Below are positions 45,816-57,580 of a stretch of DNA of 64,000 bases, piece after piece. Where the stretch lies: the NCBI GenBank assembly GCA_031216915.1, contig CM062297.1, forward strand, positions 543,824,971 to 543,888,970, given 5' to 3'. Made by a program: the position numbers and the translations under genes. This DNA comes from Pictodentalium vernedei (lineage: Eukaryota > Mollusca > Scaphopoda > Dentaliida > Dentaliidae). Below the pieces are notes generated by a model, which was not told the origin of the DNA, did no database searches, and saw nothing but the letters and a program-made list of their open reading frames with translations. Each line of letters starts with the position of its first letter. Within the stretch, counting starts at the first letter, position 1.

Positions 45816-45910
45816 AAAATGCATGTCTTGGGCAAGGTCATCGATAATAGACAGTGTACTTAGGATTGGAATCCTAATGTGTATCAAGATATAATATAAA
45901 AATAATGTTG

Positions 45911-46250
45911 TTGACTATGCCAAAATACTGGTCCTTGCAGGTCCTTGTGGAAGAATATTCTTCGAGGACCAAGCCTGAATATTAGCAACCTGTCATTTGC
46001 AAAATGGGGTCCCCAGAGGGTGAATTTGCTGATGCTATCCCATACAGTGGGCCAATTTATTCTCTAGGTACATCTTTCTGGTTTGGCTTGAGACCTTGAT
46101 TCAGACTGAGGTTCACAGAAGGTAAATTTTGTGCTGCTACCCTGCTGTGCAGGGTAGCATCACCAAATTCACCCTCTGGGGACCTCATTTTGCAGATGAC
46201 AATCTGTTTATTTTCAGGCTGGTCGAGGACCACTATATTGACATAGTCAA
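45911..46250. repeat. Large inverted repeat element (~340 bp)
   Basis: TTCGAGGACCAAGCCTGAAT to ACCCTCTGGGGACC-type arms: 45960-46041 is inverted at 46150-46233 (GGGTAGCATCACCAAATTCA, CCCTCTGGGGACCTCATTTT, CAGGCTGGTCGAGGACC). The outermost TTGACTATG pairs with CATAGTCAA. No coding capacity. Confidence 0.7.
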
Positions 46251-46304
46251 ATCCAAGCTGTGCATTATTTATAATTTAGCCCATAGTTAGCCAGTTTTAT
46301 AGTT

Positions 46305-47450
46305 CAGGCACTTCTACAATCTGGTGTTAAAATGTCCTTCGCACATGTTCTAGAAAAATTCAAGACCAGGGATGCCTGGGAAGGGCATTGTCCCATGGGG
46401 GCAGCTGCCCTCCCTGCCTTCAAACCACAGGTGTGGGAGGGGGCAGACAATGCCCTTCCCAGGTTCGTCACTCAATTTTTTCAATGATTTATTCTCAAAG
46501 TAAAGCTAAAATACACCCCAAATATATTCTAGGAGCTCTCTAAATTCATTGGGGGAGTTGGGGAGTTTGGTAGGAGGTGTCGCACACCTTCTCTCAAAAT
46601 CCCCCATCTTGGGCTTTTGGGACATGCATGCTTCAGCATATCATGGCAGGGCTGCTAGTGCGAGTAAATGCCCTTTTCCTGGGGTCTGACCCCCTCCCCC
46701 CACCCCCTGCCCTGAAGTGCTTCCGGCTCCCCTGTTAAAGACCCAGTTAACTCACAGAAGCCTGGTATATCAATATAGAGAGAAATTATTTTCTTGTGAA
46801 ATGTCATCTGCCCATTGAGGCAAATGATGCTTGGCTAGGAAAAAATCTGCTTAGGTAGAACAAATTTTACACCTCAACATTATCCAGACTGCTAATGTCA
46901 GAGCACCTGCTTTTTACATCAGAGGTTCATGGAGCAAAGTTTAGCATAAATGAAATTTGTGTGGAATCTTATACTCCAAAATGGCTGTCACACTTCAACA
47001 GTAAAATTCTTAACACCAGTACTGCTTTTCAGTTGCAAGAAAGCCTAAAATGTTGAATTCAATATCCAGAGTTCATCATAATTTCTTTTACAAGTTCTTT
47101 AACAAGAATAATGTTTTTAATTTTTTGTTTTTTGTGATGGGGGGAATGATATCACAGCTAAATTTTATTGCTAAAAACAAAAACATCTTATGTACAGAAA
47201 AGTAATAATTATAATAATCTTTTGATGCATGAGGCCTTCTCAGTATCAAACTAAACTAAAGATCACGTTTTTGCTGCACTGGTCTAACCTTACCGTGCAC
47301 TCTTTAGTAAAATAACCTCTTAGTCCTTTATCAAACAAATCATCCAAATTCACACATCTGTGTATGCAAAAAAACCATATAATCTTTCTCAAGTTTTTTT
47401 TTTAAACATTCCATATCCACCCTTGACTTCCCTGCACACACATACATAAT
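46305..47450 (+). repeat. Diverged duplication, unit A
   Basis: Matches 47999-49560 in order: CTACAATCTGGTGTTAAAA, AACTCACAGAAGCCTGGTAT, ATTATTTTCTTGTGAAATGTC, CAACAGTAAAATTCTTA, ATTGCTAAAAACAAAAACAT, TTTTGATGCATGAG, then ACATTCCATATCCACCC. Differences are frequent, so the duplication is old. Confidence 0.65.
46331..46734. mobile_element. 404-bp insertion with TTAA target duplication, containing a palindrome
   Basis: Flanked by TTAA at 46327-46330 and 46735-46738. The other copy of the duplication has a single TTAA at 48027-48030 with no insertion, which is the empty site. Inside, CCTGGGAAGGGCATTGTC (46375-46392) pairs with GACAATGCCCTTCCCAGG (46446-46463). The ends lack an obvious CCC terminal repeat, so the family is uncertain beyond TTAA targeting. 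Confidence 0.7.
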
Positions 47451-47553
47451 TGGGGGGGTCATATCACCAAACACAATGTCCTTGACAATGTAGTTAGGAT
47501 TGGAATTCTGATGGGTAGCGAGATTCATCCATCAGTTTGTTCAATAAAATATA

Positions 47554-47978
47554 CAGTGGAGCCCGCTTAATTGGATACCTCTGAACTGAATAACTCTGTT
47601 AACTGAATATAATTTCCCAACACAAAACCATTTACCATACCTCCAGTACAAATTTGACCTGTTAATTGAATATAGGTCATAGAGAAAACTCCTGTTAATT
47701 GAATAAAAAATCATGTAACCTGTCAAGAAATTACCCTGACTCTCCCTAGTTTTCCTTTGTTTATAGACCTATTTAGTCTCAGTACATCCAATACAGGCAT
47801 TTAATCTATTATATCTTATTTGACAGAGCTCATGGAGCTCTGTCAAACAAGATATAATAGAATAAATGCTAAGTTTATAGAATACAGGAAAGTGATACAA
47901 TCCCTGTTAATTGAATACTCCTGTTAACTGAATAATTTTCATTGGCAAAGTGGCTATTCAAATGAGAGGGTTCCACTC
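47554..47978. mobile_element. Tc1/pogo-type MITE with TA target and nested hairpin
   Basis: Ends CAGTGGAGCCCGCTTAATTG and, inverted, GAGTGGAACCCTCTCATTTG, flanked by TA at 47552-47553 and 47979-47980. Internal repeats CCTGTTAATTGAATA or CTGTTAACTGAATA occur several times. The palindrome at 47797-47870 is nested inside. Confidence 0.75.
47797..47870. repeat. Palindromic hairpin (TTGACAGAG family), second copy
   Basis: TCTATTATATCTTATTTGAC with AGAGCTC pairs with GAGCTCT and GTCAAACAAGATATAATAGA, with one mismatch, and CATTTA pairs with TAAATG outside. Same core as 42890-42953. Confidence 0.75.
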
Positions 47979-47998
47979 TATACACATAGACTAGGTCT

Positions 47999-49560
47999 AG
48001 CTTTTCAGCACTTTTACAATCTGGCGTTAAAAAGACCAAGTTAACTCACAGAAGCCTAGAATATAAATATAGATAGAATTTATTTTCTTGTGACGTGTCA
48101 TCTGCCTATTGAAGCAAAAGACACTTCACATGAACTTTTTCTCATCATCATTAGGCTGCAATAAAAAATAATCAAGATTTTCATCCCCGCACACTCCTAT
48201 TTTTTCAAGCCGTCACAATTTTTTTTTATTAGCATTTAAAAAATATTTGTCATATCATCTCCTTTTAGAATAACCACTAGAAAATTACTCTTATAATAAT
48301 TTTCCCTTTGTTGATAATTCCAGTCCTTGAGATCATTTCTTGGGAAGCTCTCAGTGTCAAGTATTGAAATTATCAACGGAGTGAAATGTGATCAAAATTT
48401 TCTTGTGGTTATCCTACAATGTATTTCTGCTGGTACTGTATATATGACCCAGGTAGCCTTTGGAGCCATTCATGGAGTCTTATTACTCAAATTTTATTCC
48501 CATTTAGCTGAGCAATCTCTTGTTACAGGTTTTAAACACATATCCCCCCCCCCCCCCCACCCTTCTCCCAACCCACCAGTTCCTAGGGCTCTCGATTATC
48601 CAGTCTCAGGTGAAATAAAAAAAATTCACCCACCCACCCCAGTTTGAGAAAAAAGTTGGATGAAAATGTAGGAATTTTTTTATTGTGGCCTTATTCACCC
48701 TGCCAAAACACCTGCTCTCCAACATGAGAAGTGAATAGACTTTGACATAAGTCTTCTGAATGTTGCTGAAATTTGTGCTGGATTTTTTAAAAATCCACTT
48801 CAGTAGTCACAAATCAACAGTAAAGCTCTTAGCACCAACATTGATTGTTTTTCAGTAAAAAGGAAGCCTAACTAATTAATTCAATATTCGGTGTGCATCA
48901 CAATTATTTTTAAAAGTTCTCTTCCTACACTAATTTGAGGAAGAGGCTTTGGAATGTATATCACAGCTAAAATTCATTGCTAAAAACAAAACATCTTATG
49001 TACAAAAATGTAATAATTATATTAAAGTTTTGATGCTTGAGACCTTGTTAGCATAAACCTTAAATGAATATCATCTTTTTTCAGCACTGGTCTAACCAAA
49101 GCATGTATTGGTTAGGCCCCACAAAGTAGATCTTCTGTTTCTCAGGTCATTTTTTTGAAAAACTGCATGTGGGCAGGTGGTTTTTTATTTGTTGCAGTCA
49201 AGGGACAAATTTATAAATTTTATTAACTTGGGTAAAATATCAGACAAAAACAATTTAATTTTTATTTGTTTAAGTTTGCAATGGTTATAAAAAGAGAGCA
49301 TGCAGGAGCCAAACAGACCATCTGGGAGGGCCTGAGAAACAGATTTTTAACTTTTTTAGGCCTTAGTTAAAATATTCTCCTAATACTTTTACATAACAGA
49401 TCATCCAAATGCACACAGTTATGTGGACAAAAAATTGCACGTTCACAACTAAGACAGACACAGCAACATATAGAGTTTCTTGTCTAAGCTGAAAAATCCC
49501 CCAAAACATGTAATCCTTTTTAAAAATTTTTTTTTAAATATTACATATCCACCCTCCACT
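47999..49560 (+). repeat. Diverged duplication, unit B
   Basis: Counterpart of 46305-47450, carrying extra DNA: a C run with (CCCA)n at 48543-48640 and a copy of the dispersed repeat (49115-49367) related to 43503-43925. A 106-codon plus-strand frame at 48327-48647 has a hydrophobic middle but ends in repeat-derived His/Pro runs; I do not call it a gene. Confidence 0.55.
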
Positions 49561-49584
49561 ATCTTGCACACGCACACACCCACA

Positions 49585-50019
49585 CACAGTCTTGTCTTCC
49601 CTACATACCGAGGTACCCCATTGTTTGTCTTTTGTGTGGACTAACGGTTTCTACCTCGTTTTGCCGGTACAGTTCTGGGAAAACAACCGAGGTAAAGGGT
49701 TTCTTTTGTCTTTTGTACCTCGGTAAGGCGAAACACGCAAACTCTTTTGTCTAGTTACCTCGTCAAGTTGGTAAGACAAACCCACACACACACACACACA
49801 TACACACACTCACACACACACACACAGAGTCTTGTCTACCCTACATACCGAGGTACCCCATTGTTTGTCCTTTGTGTGGACTAACGGTTTCTACCTCGTT
49901 TTGCCGGTACAGTTCTGGGAAAACAACCGAGGTAAAGGGTTTCTTTTGTCTTTTGTACCTCGGTAAGGCGAAACATGCAAACTCTTTTGTCTAGTTACCT
50001 CGTCAAGTCGGTAAGACAA

Positions 50020-50055
<36 letters not shown>
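49585..50055 (+). repeat. Two copies of a ~200-bp repeat with CA microsatellites, left of Penelope ORF
   Basis: Each unit reads GTCTTGTCTACCCTACATAC, CGAGGTACCCCATTGTTTGT, GTGTGGACTAACGGTTTCTA, CCTCGTTTTGCCGGTACAG, TTGTACCTCGGTAAGGCGAA and TAGTTACCTCGTCAAGT, ending GGTAAGACAAACCC and a (CA)n tract. The unit ends are roughly inverted to each other (GTCTTGTCTACC/GGTAAGACAAAC), and ACCTCG/CGAGGT words recur in both orientations. Two further copies lie right of the ORF. Confidence 0.85.
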
Positions 50056-50060
<5 letters not shown>

Positions 50061-51345
50061 TAATGACTTTCAATTCAATGGAGAATATTTTCTACAAATA
50101 ATGGGTTGTCCTATGGGTAAAAGATTCAGTCCTAATTTTGCAAGCATTTATGTAGCGGAATGGGAGGAAAATGCCTTAAGCAAATGTGCAAAGCATCCTC
50201 TCGTATATCTCAGGTATTTAGATGACATTTTTATTATTTGGGAACATTCAAAAGAAAATTTTGATGAATTTTTAGAAATTTTGAACAATCACGATCCAAA
50301 TATTAAATTGAAAGCTACTATCAGTGAAAATTCTGTTGATTTTCTCGATGTGACCGTGTATAAAGGCAAGCAATTTCAGGCGTCCGGTCATTTAGATTAT
50401 AAAGTGTATTTTAAACCAACTGATTCACATCAATTGTTGCACACAAAATCATTTCATCCTCAACATACATTTAAAGGTATCATCAAATCACAACTCATTC
50501 GTTTCCACCGCAATTTAAGTGATAAGGTAAATTTCAATGAGGCTTGTTCTACTCTATTTGGCGCCCTCAGATCGAGAGGGTACTCGCTGCGCCTTTTGCG
50601 TAGCCTGAAATCCCAAACCCTGAAAAAGCTCGAAAGTCCAGCTGAAACTACCGATTTCGAACCACTGAAGATTGAACACAACAGACCGTTGCAAAATAGT
50701 ACTGGCGCGGTATTTAATTGCAAAAAGCCTCGTTGCAGACTGCATACTTTTATGCCTGATCAGAAAGAGGAATTTTCCTCCGAACAAATGAAAAATCATT
50801 ATCAGATCCGTAACCCCCTCCATTGTGATTCACCAAACATTATTTACCTTATCACTTGTAAGCAATGTCGGAAACAGTATGCTGGTCAAAGTCAAAATCC
50901 TTTCCGAGAACGTGCTACTAGACACAAACAGGATATAAAACATAATGCTGATGCCCCAGTAGCACAACATTTTAACCTTCCTGGCCATTCTTTGGACGAT
51001 TTCGAAATCCACCCAATTGAACAACCACCAATTAAAGACACATTAGAAGAAACGGATGAATTTAGAAAAAAACGTGAAGCTTTTTGGAGCAATACGCTTC
51101 AAACCCTCTGGCCATTTGGTATGAACATATCAGAGGGCGAATGCGAAAGGAGGTCCATCATTCCTTTCACTTTAACGTACAACAGAATGAATATCGAAAT
51201 AGCAAAAATGTTAAAAGATGAATTCAATTTTACCAATGCTAAATTAAATGAACCTTTGAATCTTCGACCTGTCATCGCCTATAAGAAAAACAAAAGCTTG
51301 CGTAACATCCTTGTAAGGACTAAATTAGAGCCCATCAATGAATAA
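50056..51345 (+). CDS. Penelope-like element reverse transcriptase with GIY-YIG endonuclease, 5'-truncated
   Basis: The open frame begins at an ATG at 49975 inside the flanking repeat (a CACG-to-CATG change) and crosses a CA microsatellite, so that start is incidental; real homology begins near 50056. Residues count from 49975. The RT portion holds only the later motifs: QIMGCPMGKRFSPNFA (about 41-56) and the catalytic YLDDIF box (81-86) followed by a thumb-like region. After a spacer there is a Cys pair (CKKPRC, 249-254), then a GIY-YIG nuclease: IYLITC-xx-C (290-298), YAGQS (302-306), Arg and His (R311, H317) and a downstream acidic IEQ. The C-terminal REAFWSNTLQTL.P.GMN is typical of Penelope elements. 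GIY-YIG plus this RT is diagnostic of endonuclease-bearing Penelope elements. The earlier RT motifs with the first catalytic Asp are missing, so it cannot act alone. There are no internal stops, which suggests a fairly young copy. Confidence 0.9.
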
Positions 51346-51534
51346 CATCAATTATTGCCAGTCAGTTTAACCAGTTCCTAAGGTCATCACTTAGTTTAAA
51401 TCAATTTTGTGTAATTTTTTGTCATGTTGGAAACCCATCAGGGTTCAGTAAATGAAAACAATTTTTCGGCGGCATATTAAAAGGAAAAAAACGTTTCAGT
51501 ATGAAATGTCTGTGCCAGTGCGATTTTTTAACCT

Positions 51535-51537
<3 letters not shown>
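51346..51537 (+). other. 3' flank of Penelope ORF
   Basis: About 190 bp of AT-rich sequence between the stop and the next CA microsatellite, presumably the element's 3' untranslated region. No hammerhead ribozyme core (CTGANGA with GAAA) could be picked out by eye. Confidence 0.4.
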
Positions 51538-51598
<61 letters not shown>

Positions 51599-52022
51599 CT
51601 TGTCTACCCTACATACCGAGGTACCCCATTGTTTGTCCTTTGTGTGGACTAACGGTTTCTACCTCGTTTTGCCGTTACATTTCTGGGAAAACAACCAAGG
51701 TAAAGGGTTTCTTTTGTCTTTTGTACCTCGGTAAGGCGAAACACGCAAACTCTTTTGTCTAGTTACCTCGTCAAGTTGGTAAGACAAACCCACACACACA
51801 CACACACAACACACACACACACACACACACAGTCTTGTCTACCCTACATACCGAGGTACCCCATTGTTTGTCCTTTGTGTGGACTAACGGTTTCTACCTC
51901 GTTTTGCCGGTACAGTTCTGGGAAAACAACCGAGGTAAAGGGTTTCTTTTCTCTTTTGTACCTCGGTAAGGCGAAACACACATACTCTTTTGTCTAGTTA
52001 CCTCGTCAAGTTGGTAAGACAA

Positions 52023-52082
<60 letters not shown>
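51538..52082 (+). repeat. Two more copies of the ~200-bp repeat with CA microsatellites, right of Penelope ORF
   Basis: Same units as at 49585-50055, at about 51597-51790 and 51831-52025, in the same orientation, separated and followed by (CA)n runs (51538-51596, about 51790-51830, 52026-52082). Direct repeats on both sides of a Penelope ORF resemble the pseudo-LTRs of this class. Confidence 0.85.
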
Positions 52083-52085
<3 letters not shown>

Positions 52086-52811
52086 TTTGGGTCATAACCA
52101 TGCTGAAAGCAATTTATTTTTGACATGCAAGAAACCCTTTTGGTTTGAACAACATTAAAAGCATACCCCATTATATATACCTGGTTTAACATTTAGCTCT
52201 GAATTATGTCAAATAAATATTTTGAGTTTTATTTCATTTTATGCAACACACAAGTTCAGTTTGTTTGTTTCGTGGGGTTTACCCCTTATGGGCCTGAAGA
52301 CTTTTATACATTTTTGCTATACTTTGAAAGTCTACCTCCAATGGCTTTGCAGTTGTTTCTAATCAAGTCTTAGCTGCTTACAGAGGCAGCCAAGACTTGC
52401 CTAGAAACAACTGACAAGGTACTTAGAAAACAAATATTGAGTTTACTCACACAATGCATGTTGGGGCACCTGTTCCTTTGCATTAAAAAGTTATTAATGT
52501 CAGAATTTGGCCCTCAAGGGTTAAGGTAAGTTTTTAGCTACATATAAGTGTAAAGACAAGTTTAACAGGTGCAACACCACCGGTATCCCCCACCAAGAAG
52601 TGGTTTACTAAAAAAGGAACAAAGTTGTTGGGGGTTTGTGGTCATCTGCTTACAAAAGATATATACACCGGTCGGACAAATGGACGAATGGCCAGAACCC
52701 ATTTCTATATCCCCTGCAAACTTCATTTTGGCATGGGATAATTAATCATTTATAACTATGCTGTCATTTTGATAGACTCAGTGATGATGAGAACATTAAA
52801 AGATTTAAAAA
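52083..52811. other. Non-coding stretch with one palindrome
   Basis: At 52351-52412 AGTTGTTTCTAATCAAGTCT pairs with AGACTTGCCTAGAAACAACT around AGCTGC...GCAGC. Otherwise nothing recognised. Confidence 0.45.
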
Positions 52812-55800
52812 CAAGAGGCCACATGAGGCCTGAAGCGCTTATGTTGAATAGAACACTATATAAACAGAGTCCAAAAATGAGTCTACATTAAGCAATGCAT
52901 CTCCATAGGATACACTGTCAATCCTTGAGACCCTCAGGAGTGACAAAAATAATCCAGGTATCATGCTTTTTCTTCGGCTGATCATAAAGTAAAATGTAGA
53001 GCTCCCCTATGAAGCCCCTTGATACAACTTATGTGGATTAATCTTAGTTACACACCTCTAGAGGGTATTGAATACAAAACTTTTAATTCTTCAGCAAAAT
53101 AGCTAATTCCAGCTATAGGGAGCCCAAATATTAACCCAGGCTCTCGATTTGAACAAAGTTGAATCTGACTTCCCTAGAGATGTTGTGTACCAAATATGAA
53201 AGCATTCTGACTGTTGGATCTGAAGAAGAGAAATTTTAAAGAAATTTCTTCATATTGCACTGAGTTAAAATTTGGGCTACCATAGTGAGCCCAAATATTA
53301 ACCTACGGATCCGATTTGAACCAACTTGAATCTGACCCCACTAGAGATGTTGTATACCAAATATGAAACCATTCTGACTAGCGGATCTGAAGAAGACGAT
53401 TTTTGAAGAAATTCCCTCATATTTTACTAAGTTAAATTTCAGGTTCCCATATGGAGCCCAAATATTAACCCAGGCACTCGAATTGAATAAACTTGAGTCT
53501 GAAGAAGATTTTTAAATAAATTTCCTCATATCGCACTAAGTAAAAATTTGGGCTACCATAGCGAGCCCAAATATATACCTAGGGATCCGATTCGAACAAA
53601 CTTGAATCTGACCCCACTGGAGATGTTGCATACTACATATGAAAGCATTCTGACTGGTGGATCTGAAGAAGATTTTAAAAAGTTATCCCCCATACTGAAC
53701 AAAGTTAAAATTTGGGCTTCTGTAGGAAGCCCAAATATTAACCTAGGGACATGGTTTGAACAATCTTGAATCTGACCCTCATAACAATAAGGTATACCAA
53801 ACATTAAAAGATTCTGACTGGTGGTTCTGAAGATTTTTAAATAATATTCCCCATATTACCCTAAGTTAAAAATTTGGGCTCCTGTATTGAGCCCAAATAT
53901 GAACCAATGGGCTTTATTTTAACAAACTTGTATCTGACCCCCCTATGCATGCTGTATACCGAATATCAAAAGATTCTGATGATTGGTCTGCAGAAATAAT
54001 TTTTTTTAATTTTTGCAAATATGCTGACTCATCATTTTTTCGATGCCCATTACAGAACACCCCAACATAACCGATGGCAATTTTTTTTTTTTACCATTCA
54101 ATTCTACTGGTCCTAAGGATGCTTCATACCAAATAACAGCCCTTTTAGCAAATGCCATCCAGCACCGAGCACTATTTCCAACAAGAGGCCCCAGGGGCCT
54201 AAGGGCGCTCACCTGACATGGTAGCCTAAATATCAACCCAAAGAATTGATTTCAACAAGTTGCATCTGCTCTTCCTAAGAAAAGCTTATACCAAATATCC
54301 AAAGATTCTGACCAGTGCATCTAAAAAAAAAAGATTTTTAAAGAATATTCCTCATATTGAACTAAGTTATAATTCAGGCTCCCATAGGGAGCCCATATAT
54401 GAACCCATGGAATTGGCTTTAACAAACTTGAATCTCACCCCCCTAAGGATGCTGCACACCAAATATCAAAACATTCCGACTGCTGGATCTGAAGAAGAAG
54501 ATTTTTAAAGAAAATTCCTCATTTTGAACTAAGTTACAATTCAAGCTCCCACAGTGAGCCCAAATATGGACCTAGGAACATGGCTTGAACAAACTTGAAT
54601 CTTACCCCCCTAAGGATGCTGCATAAAAAATATCAAAAGCATTCATCTGCTGATCTGAAGAAGATTTTTAAAGAAAATTCCTCATTTTGAACTAAGTTGT
54701 CATTCAGGCTCCCATAGTGAGCCCAAATATGAACCAAGGGACTTGGCTTGAACAAACTTGAATCTCACCCCCCTAAGGTTGCTGCAAGCCAAATATCAAG
54801 ACATTTCGACTGCTGAATCTGAAGAAGAAGATTTTTAAAGAAAAATTCCTCATATTGACTAAGTTATAATTCAGGCTCCCACAGGGAGCCCAAATATGGA
54901 CCCAGGGACTTGGCTTTAACAAACTTGAATCTCCCCCCCCCCCCCCCTCCCAAGGATGCTACACACCACATATCAAAACATTCCGACTGCTGGATCTGAA
55001 GAAGAAGATTTTTAAAGAAAATTCCTCATTTTGAACTAAGTTATAATTCGGGCTACCACAGTGAGCCCAAATATGACCCCAGAGACTTGGCTTGAACAAA
55101 CTTGAATCTCACCCCCTATGTTATAATTCAGGCTCTCATAGGGAGCCCATATATGAACCCATGGAATTGGCTTTAACAAACTTGAATTTCACCCCCCTGA
55201 GGATGATGCATACCAAATAAAAAACATTCTGACTGCTGGATCTGAAGAAGATTTTTCAAGAAAATTCCTCATTTTGAACTAAGTTATAATTCGGGCTACC
55301 ACAGTGAGCCGAAATATGAACCCAGAGACTTGGCTTGAACAAACTTGAATCTCACCCCCTAAGCATGGTGCATACCCAATATCAAAAGATTCTGCCTGCT
55401 GTATCTTGAGAAGAAGATTTTCAAAGAAATTTGCCTAAAATGCACTAAGTTCAAATTTGGGCTCCTATACTGAGCCCAAATATAAACCCACAGGGCCATT
55501 TTGAACAAACTTGAATCAGATCCACCCCACAATGTAGCATACCAAATATCAAAAGATTCTGCCTGCTGGATCTGGAGAAGATGATTTTTAAAGAAATTTG
55601 CCTGAAATGCACTAAGTTCGAAATCAGGCTCCTATACTGAGCCCAAATATGAACCCAGGGGGCCGATTTGAACAAACTTGAATCAGATCCACCCTACAAT
55701 GTTGCATACCAAATATCAAAAGATTCTGCCAGCTGGATCTGGAGAAGAAGATTTTTTAATGTTTTTCCCATTGCCTACAGTGTTAAAAAGTGCTGACTCA

Positions 55801-56423
55801 GCACTTTTTTCAAAGTCCCAAAACTGTACCCTATGATAAAACCGATGGCAATTTTTTTTGACCAGTCCTTTCTGTTGGTCCTAAAGAAGCTTCACACCAA
55901 ATAAAAATTCTCGGTGCTGTGCAGTTTTGGAGATATGGCAGTTTTAAGGTTTTTCCTATTTTTAGCTCACCCCGAGGTTCCCATGGGGCAATGATATCAT
56001 ATCAAATTTGGTTCAAATCGACCTCACAGTTCTGAAAATAGAAATTTTAGGCGTGGCCAAAATTTCTGCCCCTCCCATAACGAAGGCAAATAATGCCCAA
56101 CAAACTTCTCTTGAACAAACTTGATTCTAAACCTCAAAAGGACTCTGTATACCACATATCAAGTCTCTGCTACTGGTGGTTCATTAGAAGATTTTCAAAA
56201 AATTTGGCCATTTTTTCCCCCACCCCTCTGCTCAATATGAGCCGAAACCTAATCTGCATAAAAATCAAAATGCCCCTATATATCCACTACTTACATGAAA
56301 TTTAATTAAAATGTGGCCAGTGGTTTAGGAGAAAGAGGCTCAAACACCACCTTCATGCAGGATGACGGACGACGGACGAAGAGTGATAAGAAAAGCTCAC
56401 CCTGACTTTCAGTCAGGTGAGCT
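52812..56423 (+). mobile_element. Tandem-core, hairpin-ended elements, ~165-bp unit; one nested start at 54181
   Basis: The first start, ACAAGAGGCCACATGAGGCCT, has a 5' hairpin (AGGCC.../...GGCCT). A second start at about 54181, ACAAGAGGCCCCAGGGGCCT then GCTCACCTGACATGG, lies within the array. Core units carry GAACAAACTTGAATCTGACC, CATACCAAATATCAAAAGAT, GGATCTGAAGAAGA and GGCTCCCATAGGGAGCCC. The 3' end (56355-56423) has GGATGACGGACGACGGACG, AAGAGTGATAAGAAAAGCTC and the hairpin CACCCTGACTTTCAGTCAGGTGAGCT. The 5' arm GCTCACCTGAC is complementary to the 3' GTCAGGTGAGC. Confidence 0.65.
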
Positions 56424-57544
56424 AACAAGAGGCCCAAAGGGGCCTTAATCGCTCACCTGACAAAGTGGTTCAAAGAAGTATTTTGAGTCACATTCAGTTA
56501 GTCATGGTTCATCAACACTACAGAGGAAAGAAGCCATGAAATTATTCATAACTCTGGTGTCCATGTCAGATGCTTATTATCCAGGGCATTTAATTAACCC
56601 TAGGGAATATGCATTGTTGAGGCATTTGCCGACCTAAAACACATTTTCGAAGATAATAAATTTGCCAAGGCATTTTCATGAATGTTGCGATTTTTAAGCA
56701 CATGTTCAAATTTTTTCCTTTAGGGAACACCAAACTCGAAGGATTATCACATTAAAAATTGATTTTGAGGTCGATTTTGATGTTTACATATCAATGTTTA
56801 TTCTAAACATAATTCGCAGTGTCATTGAGATTTGAGGTAAATCCACTGAACGTACTGAAAAGCCATCTCATGATCTGTTCAGTTGACACGCTACTGTGGT
56901 GTGCCTTAATTGCTCACCTGACAAGTTGTTCAGAAATATTTTGGATCACATTCAGCTAATCATGGCTCATCAACATTTCTGATGAATGAAGTCCTGAAAT
57001 TATTATAGGGGTCCTTTTTTTTTTTACATAAATTCACTCAAATTCCTTCAAAATGCATTTTGTAGCAATTTTTTTTCCTCCGCTTAATTGATCCCCGGGG
57101 GCTGGTGGTCATAGGGGTATTTTTGGGGGGAGGCTGCATAAAATCACTCTAAATCTTTCAAAATATATTTTACAGCCAAACATTTTGTTACATCTAACTG
57201 CCCTCCTTTCCCGCTCACCCTGCCCCCCCGGAAAGGGAGGGGAGGACATAGAGTAAAAATATTTTTGCATAAAACCACTGTAATTCATCTAGGAACTCGA
57301 TTTTGAAAAGAATTTAAAAACCGGACCCAAAATTTTCAGGCTAAATTTCTCAAAATTGAACAAAATGCATAAAAAACAACTTTTTTTCCCACAAATTTTG
57401 GTCCAAAATTACAAGTCTGAACTGGACCCCAAATTTTCAGGCTAAAAATGTTTTTTTGAATTTTGGTCCAAAATTTCTAAATCCAAACCTGACCCCAAAT
57501 TTTCAACCCAGGGACACGATTTGAACAAACCTTAATCTCTGAAT

Positions 57545-57580
<36 letters not shown>

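Noticed and set aside
49975-50055. ATG at 49975 as the true start of the reverse transcriptase
   Set aside because: It lies in the flanking repeat, where other copies have ACG, and the first residues are repeat and (CA)n derived.
49585-50055. Hammerhead ribozyme in the Penelope flanking repeat
   Set aside because: GCGAAAC occurs, but no CTGANGA core could be found on either strand by eye; left as a test rather than a call.
51894-52192. Cys-Val and His-Thr repeat ORFs in the CA tracts
   Set aside because: Pure translation of dinucleotide repeats.
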